Below, in pieces: positions 11,142-23,189 of a stretch of DNA of 64,000 nt. The position numbers were made by a program, and so were the translations under genes. Source of the stretch: Malania oleifera. Lineage: Eukaryota; Streptophyta; Magnoliopsida; Santalales; Ximeniaceae. How positions within the stretch are numbered: position 1 is the stretch's first letter; every line of letters starts with the position of its first letter. The notes under the pieces were generated by a model. That model was not told the DNA's origin, ran no database searches, and was given only the letters and a program-made list of their open reading frames with translations. The DNA lies in assembly GCF_029873635.1 (NCBI RefSeq), contig NC_080419.1, positions 75,442,597 through 75,506,596 on the forward strand. The letters are read 5' to 3'.

Positions 11142-12940
11142 TGTGATTACACATCAAAATTGCGTAATTAGGTGTTTAAATTCATGCATTAAATATTATA
11201 ACTTTAATTAAATGTCAAATTATGTTCATTATTTTAATCAAGGAGCTCAATTGATAATTTTTAGATGATTAAATTATTTTGCCAAAATTTATGGATACTC
11301 GTGTTTTATTATTATAGGATAATTTTGGACATCAAAATCGAAATTAAAATTCACGTGCATGTGTTGTGCGTGAGAAAGCCATGCATGCATGTGAAAGGTG
11401 TACATGAGTGTGTGTGTGAGGTGGGCTTCCAACCATGCATGTAGAGAATGAATTTGAAGAGCATCCACGTGTGCTAGCATGTGATGTGACTGTGGGCTGT
11501 GTGCTGGTCTTCATGCATGTGTGAACATGGGCTGGGAATGCACCTTGCAGATAAAGAACAATCAACTGGGTCGTGGGATTCATGCATATTAGATGGGAAG
11601 ACCACATGAGAAGAGGCCCTGTTGGAGCTGGGCTTCAAATAATGGCCATCAGCTGGGTCTTCAATAAAAACATGGAGGCATCCTAAGGTTTCAAGTTTAG
11701 TTTAGCTTTTTTATTTCTTTTCTTTTGCTGGGATTTCGGCACTTCAACTCTCAGCCCTTTCATCTTCTTGGTTCTCCTTTAGCCTCTCGTCCTCTCGGTT
11801 CTCCCTCAGCCTCTCGTCTTCTCGGTTCTCTCTCAGCTGTCGTCTTCTCCAGCTCTTGTCTCTCTATCTCCGATGTATCTCTCAGTCTCTCAGATTCTCT
11901 TACAGTTGATGCCTGCTACTGCTGCTATTGCCTGCTACATATGTTGCCGCTATGTGCAGGGAAAGGGGGACCCGAGAGTAAAGCTGTTGTGCTGGAAACC
12001 TCCACTGACCTCACGACTTGACACTCTCTCTCCCATTCTCTTCTCTTCTCTCTCTCTCTCTCTCTCTCTCCTCCTTCTTCTCTTGTTCTCTAGTTTTTTT
12101 TTTCTTGCATTTAAATACTTGGTTAATCATTATTATTAATTTTCAGTTGAATTTTAATTAAAATTTTGAATTTTTAAATTTCTGTTGGGTTATTATTATT
12201 AAAGTCAATTTAGTTTTTTTTTCTCTCCTTATTTATTATCATTATTAGAGTTTATTTTGGTTGGGTTATTTTTTATTGTTAAAGTTCGAGTTGATCTCTA
12301 AAAAAAAATTTTCTTTAGGATTTAAATTTTGTTGGGTTGTATTTATCTAAGTTTAGTTTATTTAAAATCTGAATTTTTATTGTGTTTTAGTTTTTTGTTT
12401 AAGTTGTTAAAAAGTCAAGTTATCGTCTTTTGTTGGATCTGGTTTAATCGTCACTTAAGTTCTTAATTGTGTTAAAGTTAGTTTTTTTTTTTTTTTTGTG
12501 TTTGATTAATGTTTTTAGAGTTGTATGCTTAAGTTACGTAGTAAAGTTATCGTCTTTAGGATTTTTGTTCGAAGTTTCAAACATGGGATTTATTTCTTAC
12601 CTGAATGATTGAACGTAGGATTGTGTTTGGTAATTAATATTGTCATCGTCTATCTCATTGTGCCTTTTCCCATTTCTCGTTGTTAATTTAGTGTGTGTTA
12701 GGTTCATAAATTAAATTTCACGTTGTTTTAATTTCATCACAAAATCTTAAACATTCCAGGAAACCGAATCTGAGTCATGTTCAGTAAACTTTTCTTTTCT
12801 TATTTTCTTTTAGGATTACACAAAGTTTGGAATTAAACCACATTTCCTGAGAAGACGATCTGACCCTTGGGCTAATTATTACACGACTGAACTCCTATAC
12901 TTGAGATAGCTTCTGAGCTGCTCATTTTTAGAGTGAGTCA
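11142..12940 (+). repeat. Putative gypsy-type 3' LTR (old, about 1.8 kb)
   Basis: Follows a PPT, begins TGATTACACATC and ends GTGAGTCA. The end region (CGATCTGACCCTTGGGCTAA, then CTCCTATACTTGAGATAGC, then TTTTTAGAGTGAGTCA) resembles the ends of Athila/Tat-type LTRs. Inside are about three CT-rich repeats of about 27-30 bp (11765-11850), a CT microsatellite (about 12045-12071) and long T-rich stretches. No gene; the ORFs at 11725-12139 are low-complexity. Boundaries are approximate. Confidence 0.45.
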
Positions 12941-12989
12941 TCTCTAGCAAGACCACCCACATTTGAAGTCAACCTTAGTTGCAAATGAA

Positions 12990-14456
12990 ATCATAGAAAT
13001 TAACAAGAGTGATGATGGTGTTTGATTGTAGCTTTGCAAGCACACCTAAGGTCAAAGTCCCAAAACCATGCATCGTATAAAAAGGTATAGCTCAAGAAGA
13101 AAATGATAGTTGCAAGAGTTTTTGAAGACTGTGATCTTTCATATCAAATGTTGCCAAAGTGGATGCATGCTATGTGTGAATCAAATCCTAGTACAAAGGT
13201 AAAGTGGGTATGGATCAAAATTCCTAATGCTAACAAGTTTGCTATTTTGACATATGTATTTTGGTCATTTACAACATTAATTAAGGGATTTCATCATTGT
13301 CCTCTGGTTATTTGTGTGGACAGAATGAACTTATATGAGAAATATAAAGGTAAATTGCTAGATGCAACGGCCCCTGATGCAAACCAATAAATATTTATTG
13401 TAGCGTTCACAATTGTTGAGAAGGAGAGTTTGCGAATATGGCCCTAGTTTCTTTAGTGCATTTTGGGTGAAGTGATTGATCGCGATAATTTGTGTCTTAT
13501 GTAAGATAAACACCCCAATATTATTGGTGTCGTTCATCAGAATGTTGATTGGCAACCGCAGCGTGCACACCAGGTTTTGCTTGCATCACGTCATTAGTAA
13601 CTTCAATAAAAGGGTGCACAATGCCATACTAAAATGAATGGTTGAAATAGCTGGTAGAAAACATCAAGTTAGGAAATTCAATACTTTGATGAAAAGAATC
13701 CTAACAGAAGGTGGCCCAACTGCAAAATATTTTTTTGAAGAGATCCCTCTTCACATGTGGATGCAATGCCACAATGGTGGTCGAAGATGTGGAAACATAA
13801 CCCCAAATCTAGTTGAATGTTTTAATGTCGTCTTGAAAGGTACTCGTAGTTTACTGATAATGGCCATTGTATAGATGACATTTTATTGCGTTGCACAATA
13901 CTTTAGTATCCGATGGGAGACATCTCGCCAAGTAATGGAGTCGGGGAATGGTTACACCCCACATATGTTGTTGCAAATGCAGATGAGAGAAATGGAGTAT
14001 GCTGAACATGATGTTATAAACTTCAATATTGAAAGGGAATTGTTCAATATTCAAACTGCACCGCGCCATCCAAATAAGGGCTGAAATATTCAAACCGTTG
14101 TCATAAAGGGACATTAGTGTACATGTGGAAAGTGACAGAATCTACACTACCCTTGTTCATACTTATTAGATGTCTTTGGCTTGGGGAGATTGGGGTATAG
14201 TCGTTACGTTGACCCTTGTTTCATGAAAGTCGAGCATTATGCTACATATGCAATGGACTTCATCCCCATCCTCCATAAAGAATGTTGGACAGATCCAGTT
14301 ATACCAACATTATACAAAAATCGACATTTGCTTAGGCAAAAAGGACGACCAAAGAGTTCTAGATTCTGTAACAAAATGGACATACAAGAGGGGAGTTAGG
14401 AGGATGTGGTGTAGTTTTTGCCACGAAGAAGGTCACAACCGCAATTGGGGTTGAAA
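12990..14456 (+). pseudogene. Mutator-like (MULE) transposase, degraded
   Basis: Recognisable MuDR-family blocks lie in several frames. SYQMLPKWMHAMCESNPSTK (about 13139) is followed by the core region LIKGFHHCPLVICVDRMNLY (about 13289). The helical region IPLHMWMQCHNGGRRCGNIT is near 13744, and a SWIM-like CTCGK...PCS segment near 14119-14158. A knuckle, CSFCHEEGHNR, is at about 14410, with its last Cys replaced. Frames change between 13390 and 13638 and again near 14390, and stops occur at 13872 and about 14081. The family cuts and pastes DNA via a DDE transposase; this copy cannot. No terminal inverted repeats were recognised. Confidence 0.8.
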
Positions 14457-15376
14457 ATCATGACGGAGCTGGACCATCATATTGATGCATACTTAATGTA
14501 TATAGTATGTTTGATTTTGCCTGTTTATCTCTATACATGTTAGTAGCATACTATTTGTCAATGATTTGTTATTGTTGTATATGTGATGTATTGATCTCCT
14601 TGATGTACTATTTTCTTGATATTCGAACAATAACCCCTCCCGTGGATGTAGGCTTCATAGTTGAACCACATAAATTCTTATGTACTCTATAATATTTTTG
14701 GTTTGTCTTCTTCTGATTTTTGAATTCATTGCACTTAAATAAATGACACACTTAGAGAATAAAGTGGTAGTTTTGTACAATTAACAATCATTGATAATTA
14801 ACAATTTAGTTTTCTTTTACAATTATTTAAATGGAGCAATGAATATTGAAAAAGTTTTGACAAAAGTATTATGCAAAATGATATTGATTTCATATTAAAA
14901 AAATATATATGAATCATGTGGTACCACTTTTACTTGAATAAATAAGTAAATAATTTAAATAGAGATACTTAGGATTTTATGTGACTTGTTTTCTAGGAAA
15001 CAAGATTGAAAACTAAATTGTTTCAAACAATTAATTGAAATTTGATTAATTGATTTTTAAGTCGATATCCAAATACTTAATTGAATCGAACCGTAGGATC
15101 CAATTTCAAATATTCACTACAAAGTAATAGATTTTTCTTCCTTTATAATCAAAATGTAAAATTTAAAATTATACCTCAAAATTTTAGCATCAATAAGAAG
15201 TCTTAATTTTATAAAAATTTAAACATGCATGCTAAAAGTTTAAAGAGGATTTTTTTTTTTTCCAATCGATGAAACGACAAATTACCATTTTTATTTTTTT
15301 ATTTTTTTGTGAAGTAAAAGTCAAGGAGCACAATTGTCATTTAATACTTTTTTTTTTTTTGAAAGATGAATGTCAA

Positions 15377-15446
<70 letters not shown>

Positions 15447-15640
15447 TACTTGCACAAGTTCTCAATATAAATAAAGTAAGGTATGGTCTTTTTATTGATT
15501 AATTGAAAATAATAATTAAATCAGTATACAAATAGACTGTACAAAAAAATGAAATATGTTATAAGGTCCTGAAAAAATATACAATAATGAACCAAAAAAT
15601 ACAGTCAAGTCCCACATGATCACAATCTCCTCTGTCTCTG
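14457..15640. other. AT-rich spacer with microsatellite
   Basis: No gene seen. It contains poly-T runs (15250, 15345) and the (AAT)n array at 15380-15446. Confidence 0.5.
15380..15446 (+). repeat. (AAT)n microsatellite
   Basis: About 22 uninterrupted AAT/TAA units. The poly-Asn translation here is an artefact. Confidence 0.95.
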
Positions 15641-15916
15641 CGGTTGTTAACATCATTCCTGCTGCTCTGAGGGGATACCTTGCCCACGTTGCCATCTCCG
15701 ATGTCCATCTGTACCCTTGTTAACTTGTGATGTTTGTGGGGGGGGGGGGGGTTTGGTGCAAGCTAGGATCATGCGACCCCCGATCACCGAACAGATCAAA
15801 TGGGATCGGTGATGAAATCGAGAATTGCTGGTATTGCTGTTATTCTCGATAGATTGGAGGTGGGTAGGATGGAATGGACTACAGCGACTGCAACACATAT
15901 GGTGTAATATTGGATG

Positions 15917-16060
15917 CCCCATATGGATCCTGATATGCCCTCTATGGCTTATGGGAAGAAGAAGCCCCATATGGATCCTAATGTGCCCTATATGGCTTAT
16001 GGGAAGAAGAAGCCCCATATGGACCTTGATACGCCCGATATTGCATATGGGAAAAAGAAG
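15917..16060 (+). repeat. Three tandem 48-bp units
   Basis: Units at 15917-15964, 15965-16012 and 16013-16060 each start CCCCATATGGA and end in a GAAGAAGAAG-like segment. A 48-bp period keeps a reading frame, and one plus-strand frame reads a repeated PHMD...MAYGKKK motif. It may be the tail of a decayed transposon-borne protein; no intact gene covers it. Confidence 0.85.
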
Positions 16061-16479
16061 TCGATGCCCTCTACACTCAGTCCACTATGTTAGTTGGACT
16101 GATGCTCCCCTATCACCCTCTATCCCCTATGTCGGTTGGGCGATGCTCCCCCCTCAGCTCAAGCGTGACCCCCTCACGGCTCCAGCGAGGTCCAACATGA
16201 CGTCTCCTATGCGATGCCTACTCAGCAGTAGCATTATCATCATTTGATTCAACACTTGCAACGTCAATATGGGCAAACCTGTGAACTGACTGGCAAGCTT
16301 CATCAGAGACAAACTGCATATAGGCCGTTGCAATCGGTCAAGTCGGACATGTCGACACACAATCAAATAACTTGATCTCCCCCATCATATGCTCCTGTAA
16401 CATAATTTTATAAAAATATCAAAAAGTTATTGAAAATAGTTGTATGTTCACTATATGCATTGAATATCTTATTTACTCA

Positions 16480-18030
16480 CCACTATCATATGTAAACTAA
16501 TAGTCCTGATTATGTAGTGAACAATGATAGATTGGTACCATTGACTATATCCATCCTCAACCCTTAAAGGTGTAGGCCTAGGGAGTGGAAGCTTAGTTAG
16601 TATGTGGACAGAATGGTCTAGTCGTCGTTACCACATTTGGATGGTACACATGTAGTATGTACATTAGTTGGTCTGATAATTCCTGCACTGATCACATTTG
16701 TGCAGATCCTAATAATTCTCGTCAGGGTCTTACCATGTCTGAGCTAGGTGGGGGATTTGCTGCCTTAGCACGAACTGCCACTGTACTCGATCTAACAGGT
16801 GTCCCTTCATGACCTGAAAGCATATTAGGGGAGTGCGAATAAGCCAAACTTGTACTCTAGTGAAACATATACACAATGGATTAGCGTACACATCTACTGT
16901 GTATGACATCCATATAAACTGCTAACAAACAATTTATGTAACAACAATATTGAATATTACGTAACCACATTTTTGTGATTCCAATGAAAATAAAAATGTA
17001 TTACCTGGTCCTCACATATCATATCAAAGTCATATCGATATGACCATAAAGTATGCATGAGGATGTGTGAGGCAAGAAATGAAGCTCACCATTTTTAATA
17101 TATTATATTCATATAAAGTTAGAAAGAGCTTATCGTTATTTGCCAATATAACAACACTTAAATTTTGGGAATGTATGGAAAGTAAAACATATACTAACTT
17201 GACCGCAAGTGGGAATAAGTCATCGCTGACATCAATAAGAAGGCGTGGTAGGCCAAGTCTAATTGGAGTAAGAAAGGGCATGCGCTCCCATGCCCAAACC
17301 TGTGGGAGGAACAGTGGACCTCCAACTGAGTGCACCCCTCCACAACCAACCTGACACATCTCTTTGTAGAGTTTATGCAAGTGCAGTGCTACCCCATCTA
17401 TAACTGGATGTCTTGTCCAAGTCTTGTCCAAGTTGCTAAGTAGAGGTAGGAACATCAACGATGTATAGTATTGTGACTTATTCATTAACAACAAGCCGCA
17501 CATGATTCGTAGTATGCACGCTCAAGCGTACTGCAGTACTTCCTCCTCTGATGCATTATCAGCAAGGTTAGGTAGGTCACTGTCCATCCATGACATCGAT
17601 AGGTATGAGCAAGATCATCCGCTTCGGCCAGTGGGGGTCGCATCTAAGTAGTCTATAACACAAGCTGGCCCAGTCCTATTGTGTCATCTCCATAACAATG
17701 TCGCCATCTATAGGTAATCTTGTAATAATGGCGACATCTTGAAGCATTATTGTTGCCTCACCACAAGAAAAGTGAAATGTGTGCGTATCAAGCCTCCAAT
17801 ACTCCAACAATGTGCTAATTAAATGGTGGCCAAGTCGAATGTATCGAATCTAGTACAATAGATAGAACCTTGCTTATTGAATGCACATAATGCTTCTACC
17901 ATTAGCACACCGTTGTGTCTCTAATGTGCGCACACTGATACTGTTTAAAGGCATTAGAATGATACTCCTCCCATGCCCTATAAGAGGGATGAAGGGGCCC
18001 TAACGTTAGGACGAAATGATCGATTTGACC
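16480..18030 (-). pseudogene. Plant mobile domain (PMD, MAIN-like) protein, degraded
   Basis: Read on the minus strand from about 18030 down. An N-terminal block with THTFHFSCGEATIMLQDV and an LPIDGDIV-like segment lies at about 17810-17690. GGPLFLPQVWAWERMPFLTP is at about 17320-17260. HLLDRVQWQFVLRQQIPHL is near 16810-16750, and a C-terminal region with VEDGYSQWYQS is near 16560. These are hallmarks of the aminotransferase-like plant mobile domain, found in host MAIN/MAIL genes and carried by MULE and other transposons. Stops and frame changes break it. Its position in transposon DNA suggests a transposon passenger rather than a host gene. Confidence 0.72.
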
Positions 18031-18394
18031 GAAATACATGCCTAGATATTAAATGAAATGGATATATAAAATTAAAGTAAACACTAAAATTTATGAAGGT
18101 GTTAGGGAGACTGTAGAAGAAAGGAATAAGAGAAAAGAAACACAATTGGGAGGGAGATGGAGATGGAGGCGTTTCAAAGACTTAAGAAAGTTTAGAGCGA
18201 GCAAGATGGAATGAACTAGTGAGATCACTATGAATCAAGTCACAGGTCTCCAACTACCTCTATTGGTAAAGGAGGGCCAATGTTGTATAAATAGGGGATG
18301 GGGGGGGGGGGGGGATGCACACAGGAGTGGGGGGGGGGGGAGGCAGGGGGCATATGCGGGAAGGAAGGGAACGAACGAGATAAGGCCAGGTAGA
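18031..18394. other. Spacer with two poly-G runs
   Basis: No gene. Poly-G runs are at about 18300-18314 and 18330-18341, just downstream of a TATAAATAG sequence at about 18286. ORFs across the G-runs are low-complexity. Confidence 0.5.
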
Positions 18395-18690
18395 CATAAC
18401 CGACTTTCCAAAAGTGGGTTCTAGCCACTTTTTGTTTTTTTTTTATTTTTTTTATTTTTTAATGTAGCGTCATACGTGTCAATGTGTGTTAGTAGGGGGC
18501 ATCATCTTTGTTCAAAATCGACTTTCCAAAAGTCAATTTTGCCATTTTTTTACTTCTTTTTTTTTTTTTTTTTTGTGTGCAGATTGACAAGGTGTCAATC
18601 ATGCATCTAGTTGAACATAGAACCGACTTTTGGAAAGTCGGTTATGTATTTTTTTAAACACTCAACCAACTTTCCAAAAGTTGGTTGAGT
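18395..18690. repeat. Dispersed palindromic subterminal repeats (CGACTTTCCAAAAGTCG type)
   Basis: Four near-palindromic copies lie at about 18400-18420, 18519-18539, 18621-18645 and 18662-18687, in both orientations (GACTTTCCAAAAGTC or GACTTTTGGAAAGTC). They lie within about 500 bp of a CACTA-like terminus. CACTA elements are known to have direct and inverted subterminal repeats that bind their transposase. Confidence 0.7.
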
Positions 18691-18899
18691 TCATTTTTGT
18701 AAATTCTCTCCCACCTGATTATATTTGTGTTGTTTTTAATATTTCAGTAAAAAAATTGAACTTGTTGCCTACCCCAAATCATGAGTGGGAAATTTTTTTC
18801 TTACTTTTAGCCGGGAAAGTAAAAAATCCCCATAAAAAAAAATACCTTTTTTTGCAAGGATTTTTAATTCTTCACAAAAATGTCTCCATAAAAAGTGCA

Positions 18900-18912
18900 T
18901 TTTCTTGTAGTG
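18900..18912 (-). mobile_element. Terminus of a CACTA-like DNA transposon
   Basis: TTTTCTTGTAGTG is the reverse complement of CACTACAAGAAAA, the widespread terminal sequence of plant CACTA (En/Spm) elements. The element lies to the left. A solo LTR begins 5 bp later. I could not find a convincing second terminus. Confidence 0.6.
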
Positions 18913-18916
18913 TAAC

Positions 18917-18938
18917 TGTAACGACCTGCCTAATTATC

Positions 18939-18978
<40 letters not shown>

Positions 18979-21014
18979 CAACAATGTAATAATTATCATA
19001 CTCTGATACCATAACATTATCCTAAGCAGCGAGAAGCATAATACAAATAAACATTTCCATACCTAATAATATACCATACTGTACAATACCAGAGTGCTAT
19101 CATGTTACCCAAAAGAATATATACATAAGTTACTAAATCCCCAAAATTGCCCTCAGCTAGTTAGGGCAAATACAAGAAAACCCTCCACTGTACTCACTTT
19201 GCTATCAGGGCACTACAGACGCCCCTCTACCTGCGAGCCTGATCTACTCGCCTACTTGGATCACCTGAAAAAAATGTTAAATCAACTAGGATAAGCCAAC
19301 GCTCAGTAAAGCAATATATGCTATTACTAGTGTGTGGCAAATGAGTCATCATATCATAAAAATCCGTTTCCATATAATCATGTACATCTAGATCTATAAA
19401 TACAATATAAATCATGATATTCATTACCAATTTCATGTCATTTAACACATCTATATTTAAGTTAATATTCAAAATACTTCTAACATACGTAAGAAATTCC
19501 CTTGTCTCTGTAAATCATAATATACATAATAATAACTGTAAAACTTCCCCTGTGGATATCTGTATGTCATGATTTAACCCCTCATGACGGGGTTGGGCGG
19601 TCTATAGGCGGGATCTACACTAGCTGGCCGACTAGGTAAATCGCTATACTCCCTCGGTCGATCTGCCCACCTCTACCCATATCTGATGGGGAGCCTGTCC
19701 ACATCAAAGGCACTATACGATCGACCTACAGCCTATTATCTGAATAGGCGGTTGCACTCTGTAAACTGTATACTACATGTAGCTACGGTATCGTACTCTA
19801 TAAGCTGTATGGTCCAACAGGGTCTGATACTATATACATATTCATATATACTCTTTCACTATTTTCATCATATTTTCAAAATTACCATAACGTTTTCTTT
19901 CTGTTCTATAAATACTGTAACTATAGCATCTCGATGCTACCTCTGTATAACTGTCTATATATATACTTTATAAATGCTCTGTTTGTATACTATGTATGTT
20001 ATGATAATAGAAAACATGGCATGCTTTAAACTCTGTAAATCATAGTACTGGAATTACATAATCATAATACTGTATCCGTAATTCGTATAATCATGGTAAT
20101 AAAATCCGTAAAATCATGGTACTGTAATTCACATAACCATAGCACTGAAATACATAAAATTATGAAACTACGGTTTATAAAACATACTCCCATATTACAT
20201 ACGTATACTCAAACCACACCATATGGTAATACATAATTTCGTAAATAAATACACTGCATAATATTTAGGAATTTCGTAGCATAGCATATATCCCTTACCT
20301 TATCTCTGAAAAGCCCCTACTGTACTCTAGCCTGATACCCGCAGGGCCTCCTACAAAACACCCTGAAACCAATATTTTTCAGAACTAAACATCAGTATTT
20401 TTCCATCTATAACATTTTCTCTAATTGCCACAAGGCCAAAAGGAGACTAAAAGGTCTTACCCTGAATTTGTGATGATTTCTAACTCTGATTTCTCGACGT
20501 TCCGCTTCGGTAGATGCATAGAGAACTCCACCAGGAGCGTCGTGGTAGCTTCGGATCGTCGATCCGGCGACTGGTGGGGCCGAAAATGAAGAGAGAAGGG
20601 AGAGAGAGTCGTAGGAGAGAGAGAGGGAGCGGTGAGAGAAAATGAAAAATATCTCGGTTTCCCGCCTTTTATAGGGCCAGGTTCATCGACGAGTCACATC
20701 ACTTCATCGACGAGTCCTTCACAAAATTCGTCGACGAGGACCTGTGTTCGTCGATGAAATTCAGAGCAGCCCAAACTGCCTTTCGGTATTTTCTCGTCGA
20801 CGAAGCCCTGTGTTTGTCGACAAAATTTTGAAGACCTTCATCAACGAAACCCTGTGTTCGTCGACAAAGCTGAGCAATTTCCTTGAAATTATTATTATTT
20901 AATATTATCTCCAAAATGTAATGTCGTTGACGAAGTCTACAGCCTCCTTCTGTTTCTGGTTCTATTTTCTCTCCCTCTTATTATTAAAATACTATTATTC
21001 TTCGGGTCACTACA
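18917..21014 (-). mobile_element. Gypsy (Tekay-like) solo LTR, 2.1 kb
   Basis: Starts TGTAACGACC and ends GTCACTACA, so TG...CA bounds it in either direction. On the minus strand it has the LTR layout of the 136-8817 element: palindrome array (20935-20690), TATA box CTATAAAAGG (20675-20666), GA-rich leader, and a GGTGAGACA-like 3' half. No PBS, PPT or coding sequence adjoins it. Flanking 5-mers GTAAC (18912-18916) and ATAAT (21015-21019) match at 3 of 5, both differences being transitions. An (AT)n run is at 18942-18974. Confidence 0.75.
20666..20935 (-). promoter_or_regulatory. LTR promoter: palindrome array plus TATA (minus strand)
   Basis: About eight imperfect TCGTCGACGA-type repeats, for example TTCGTCGACGAGG near 20728, lie directly upstream of CTATAAAAGG on the minus strand. 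The arrangement is the same as in the other gypsy LTRs here. Confidence 0.55.
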
Positions 21015-21794
21015 ATAATTTTTGCTATTGACGAGCTAAAACTTAGTACCCATTAATAAATATGCAATTAGTTTATTTACATAAAAATTTAATATTTTTA
21101 TTAAATATGAATTAAAATTTTTAAAAAACACTTATGTATTATTTTTCTCATTAATATTTCAACAAATGTTAATTAAAATCTAGAAAAGCAACACTTATTT
21201 GTTATATTCCTCTTTAATGTTTCAACAAATTTCAATTATTTTTTTTTTAAAAAACACTATATATAATATGCAAATAAGAAAATGTAATATCCATATTTGT
21301 TTTTGAAGATAAGTATCCCCAGTTGATCCTCTCCCTTTAAAAACCAGAGGAAAGTAGCACTCGAAAGAGATCGAACCTTGAACCCCCCCACAAGGAGCGA
21401 GGTGACAACTCACTAGACTAAAGGCCTAGATTCAATGTGATATCCATACTAAACCACCAATACATTGCATTATTATTTTTCAATCATAATAAAATATAAA
21501 ATAGTTGTAAAGTAGGGTAGTTTTGGATCTAGGTTTTTGGTTGAAAAAAGTTTCCTTATATTTTCTTTATATTCTAAATTTTAATAAAAATAAAAATGAT
21601 CCTAATATAATTAACATTAAGTATAACATGTTAATATTGCATAAAATCAAATTTTTATTTAATAATTTGATATTTTTTTTAATTTTTATTTTTTATAATT
21701 AGTTAAATATAAAAAAATATATTACCCTATATATAAATATATATATTTTTTCCCCTCATGCTTTTTAAACTCAAAACTGAAAATGGAAATAACC
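21015..21794. other. AT-rich non-coding stretch
   Basis: No gene. It is largely A/T with poly-T tracts, apart from the GC-richer segment at 21310-21435 described separately. Confidence 0.5.
21310..21440 (-). repeat. Possible tRNA-derived SINE
   Basis: On the minus strand a box-A-like TAGTCTAGTGAG is followed about 45 bp later by GGTTCGATCTC, resembling a Pol III box B. The spacing fits a tRNA-like SINE head. The 3' tail and target duplication were not defined. Confidence 0.3.
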
Positions 21795-22228
21795 TGTTGC
21801 AGGGTAAAATTTGCAGGGATGCTCCTTCGACTTCCGCTGACCTGAAAGGGGAAGAAAAGAAAGGCTTGGAGGACCCAGGGTATACTCCGGGGGATCACTC
21901 TGATGCCTAAGTAAGAGGATTGCTTTTAGAGAGGCTAAATGCAACAGTAGGATAGTGTTGAATGACTTACCTTGTCGTCTTCCCCAGATCCCTTCTTATA
22001 AGGGCTCGAGTTGACCGTAGGTTGGTTCGTCTTTATTGCGCGGGGGCGTGAATCACTCCCCAGTCATAAGGTGTTTGCGCCTATCACTCGGCTATTTAAG
22101 CCGCTGGCGTAGATTTCTCCTCCTCTTTATTGGGTTGGAGCTGATCACTCATCAGAATGTTTGACCCGGAGAAGGCGCAAGACAAGTGTTGACCTGCTCT
22201 CATTGGCTAGATTATTTTGGGCGTATCA
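21795..22228 (-). repeat. 3' LTR of the Tat element (434 bp)
   Basis: In plus orientation it begins TGTTGCAGGG and ends GCGTATCA. It aligns with 31211-31646 along its whole length with perhaps 30-40 differences, so the insertion is not recent. Confidence 0.9.
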
Positions 22229-22248
22229 GTTGTCCCCCCCTCAGTTTC
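22229..22248 (-). other. Polypurine tract of the Tat element
   Basis: The minus strand reads GAAACTGAGGGGGGG then ACAAC, immediately before the 3' LTR. Confidence 0.75.
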
Positions 22249-22329
22249 AAATTTATGAACGAAATTTTGAATAATTGCTTTGTCTACATTTTTCCCCTTA
22301 GAAGGTTTAATGCTCCTTCTTCTTCTTTT

Positions 22330-23180
22330 TTTCTCACTTTTTTTTTTTTGCCGAGCTGCTAAGTGGGACTTTTTTCGAGCTGCTTTTCCAAGCTGTTATG
22401 TGGGGACTCCTACTGAGCTGCTTTTCCGAGCTGCTATGTGGATGATTTTTGCCGAGCTACTGTCCCGAACTACTCCATGGAGGATTTTTCCGAACTGTCC
22501 GAGCTGATGCTGTCCTAAGCTACTCCATGAAGGGCTTTTTACCGAGCAACTTCGTGGGGCATTTTTTTTTAGGCATGGCTTACCGAACGAATTGCCAAGC
22601 AGTTCATGCCGAGCTGTTTTTCCAAGTTGTCCGAGCTGCTCCATGGAGGGAATTTTACCGAACTGTCCGAGCTGCTCTATGGAGGGAATTTTGTTGAACT
22701 GTCCAAACTGATATTCTGAGCTAGCTTACTGAGCGAGTTTGCTAATCAGTTCGTGCCAAGCTGCTTCATGGGGTGAATTTTGCCAAACCGTCCGAGTTGA
22801 TATTCCAAGTCGGCTTACTGAGCGAGTTTGTCGAGCAGTTTGTGCTGAGCTGTTTCATGGGGCGAATTTTGCCAAACTGTCTGAGCTGCTCCATGGAGGG
22901 AATTTTGCCGAATTGTCCGAATTGATATTCCGAGCTGGCTTACTGAGCGAGTTTTCCGATCATTTCGTGACGAGCTGCTTCATGGGGCGAATTTTTCTGA
23001 ACTGTCCGAGCTGATATTTCGAACTGGCTTACTGAGCGGGCTTGCCAAGCAGTTCGTGCCGAGCTGCTACTTGGAACAAATTTTGTCGAACTGTCTAAGC
23101 AAATATTCTGACTGGCTTGCCGAGCAGTTCGTGCCGAGCTGCTACTTGGAGCGAATTTTTCCGAACTGTCCGTGCTAATA
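22330..23180. repeat. Complex tandem repeat in the Tat 3' region
   Basis: Units built on CCGAGCTGCTCCATGGAGGG, AATTTTGCCGAACTGTCC and GAGCTGGCTTACTGAGCGAG recur many times as short (about 36 bp) and combined longer periods. Tandem repeats between pol and the 3' LTR are known from Tat/Ogre elements. ORFs across it are repeat artefacts. Confidence 0.85.
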
Positions 23181-23189
23181 TTAATGGCT

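Noticed and set aside
11725-12139. Ser/Leu-rich ORFs
   Set aside because: They arise from CT-rich repeats inside a putative LTR.
15115-15127. CACTACAAAGTAA as left end of the CACTA element
   Set aside because: It diverges after 8 bp and its 3-bp flank (ATT) does not match the flank at 18913 (TAA).
15269-15502. ORF with a long poly-Asn run
   Set aside because: Translation of the (AAT)n microsatellite.
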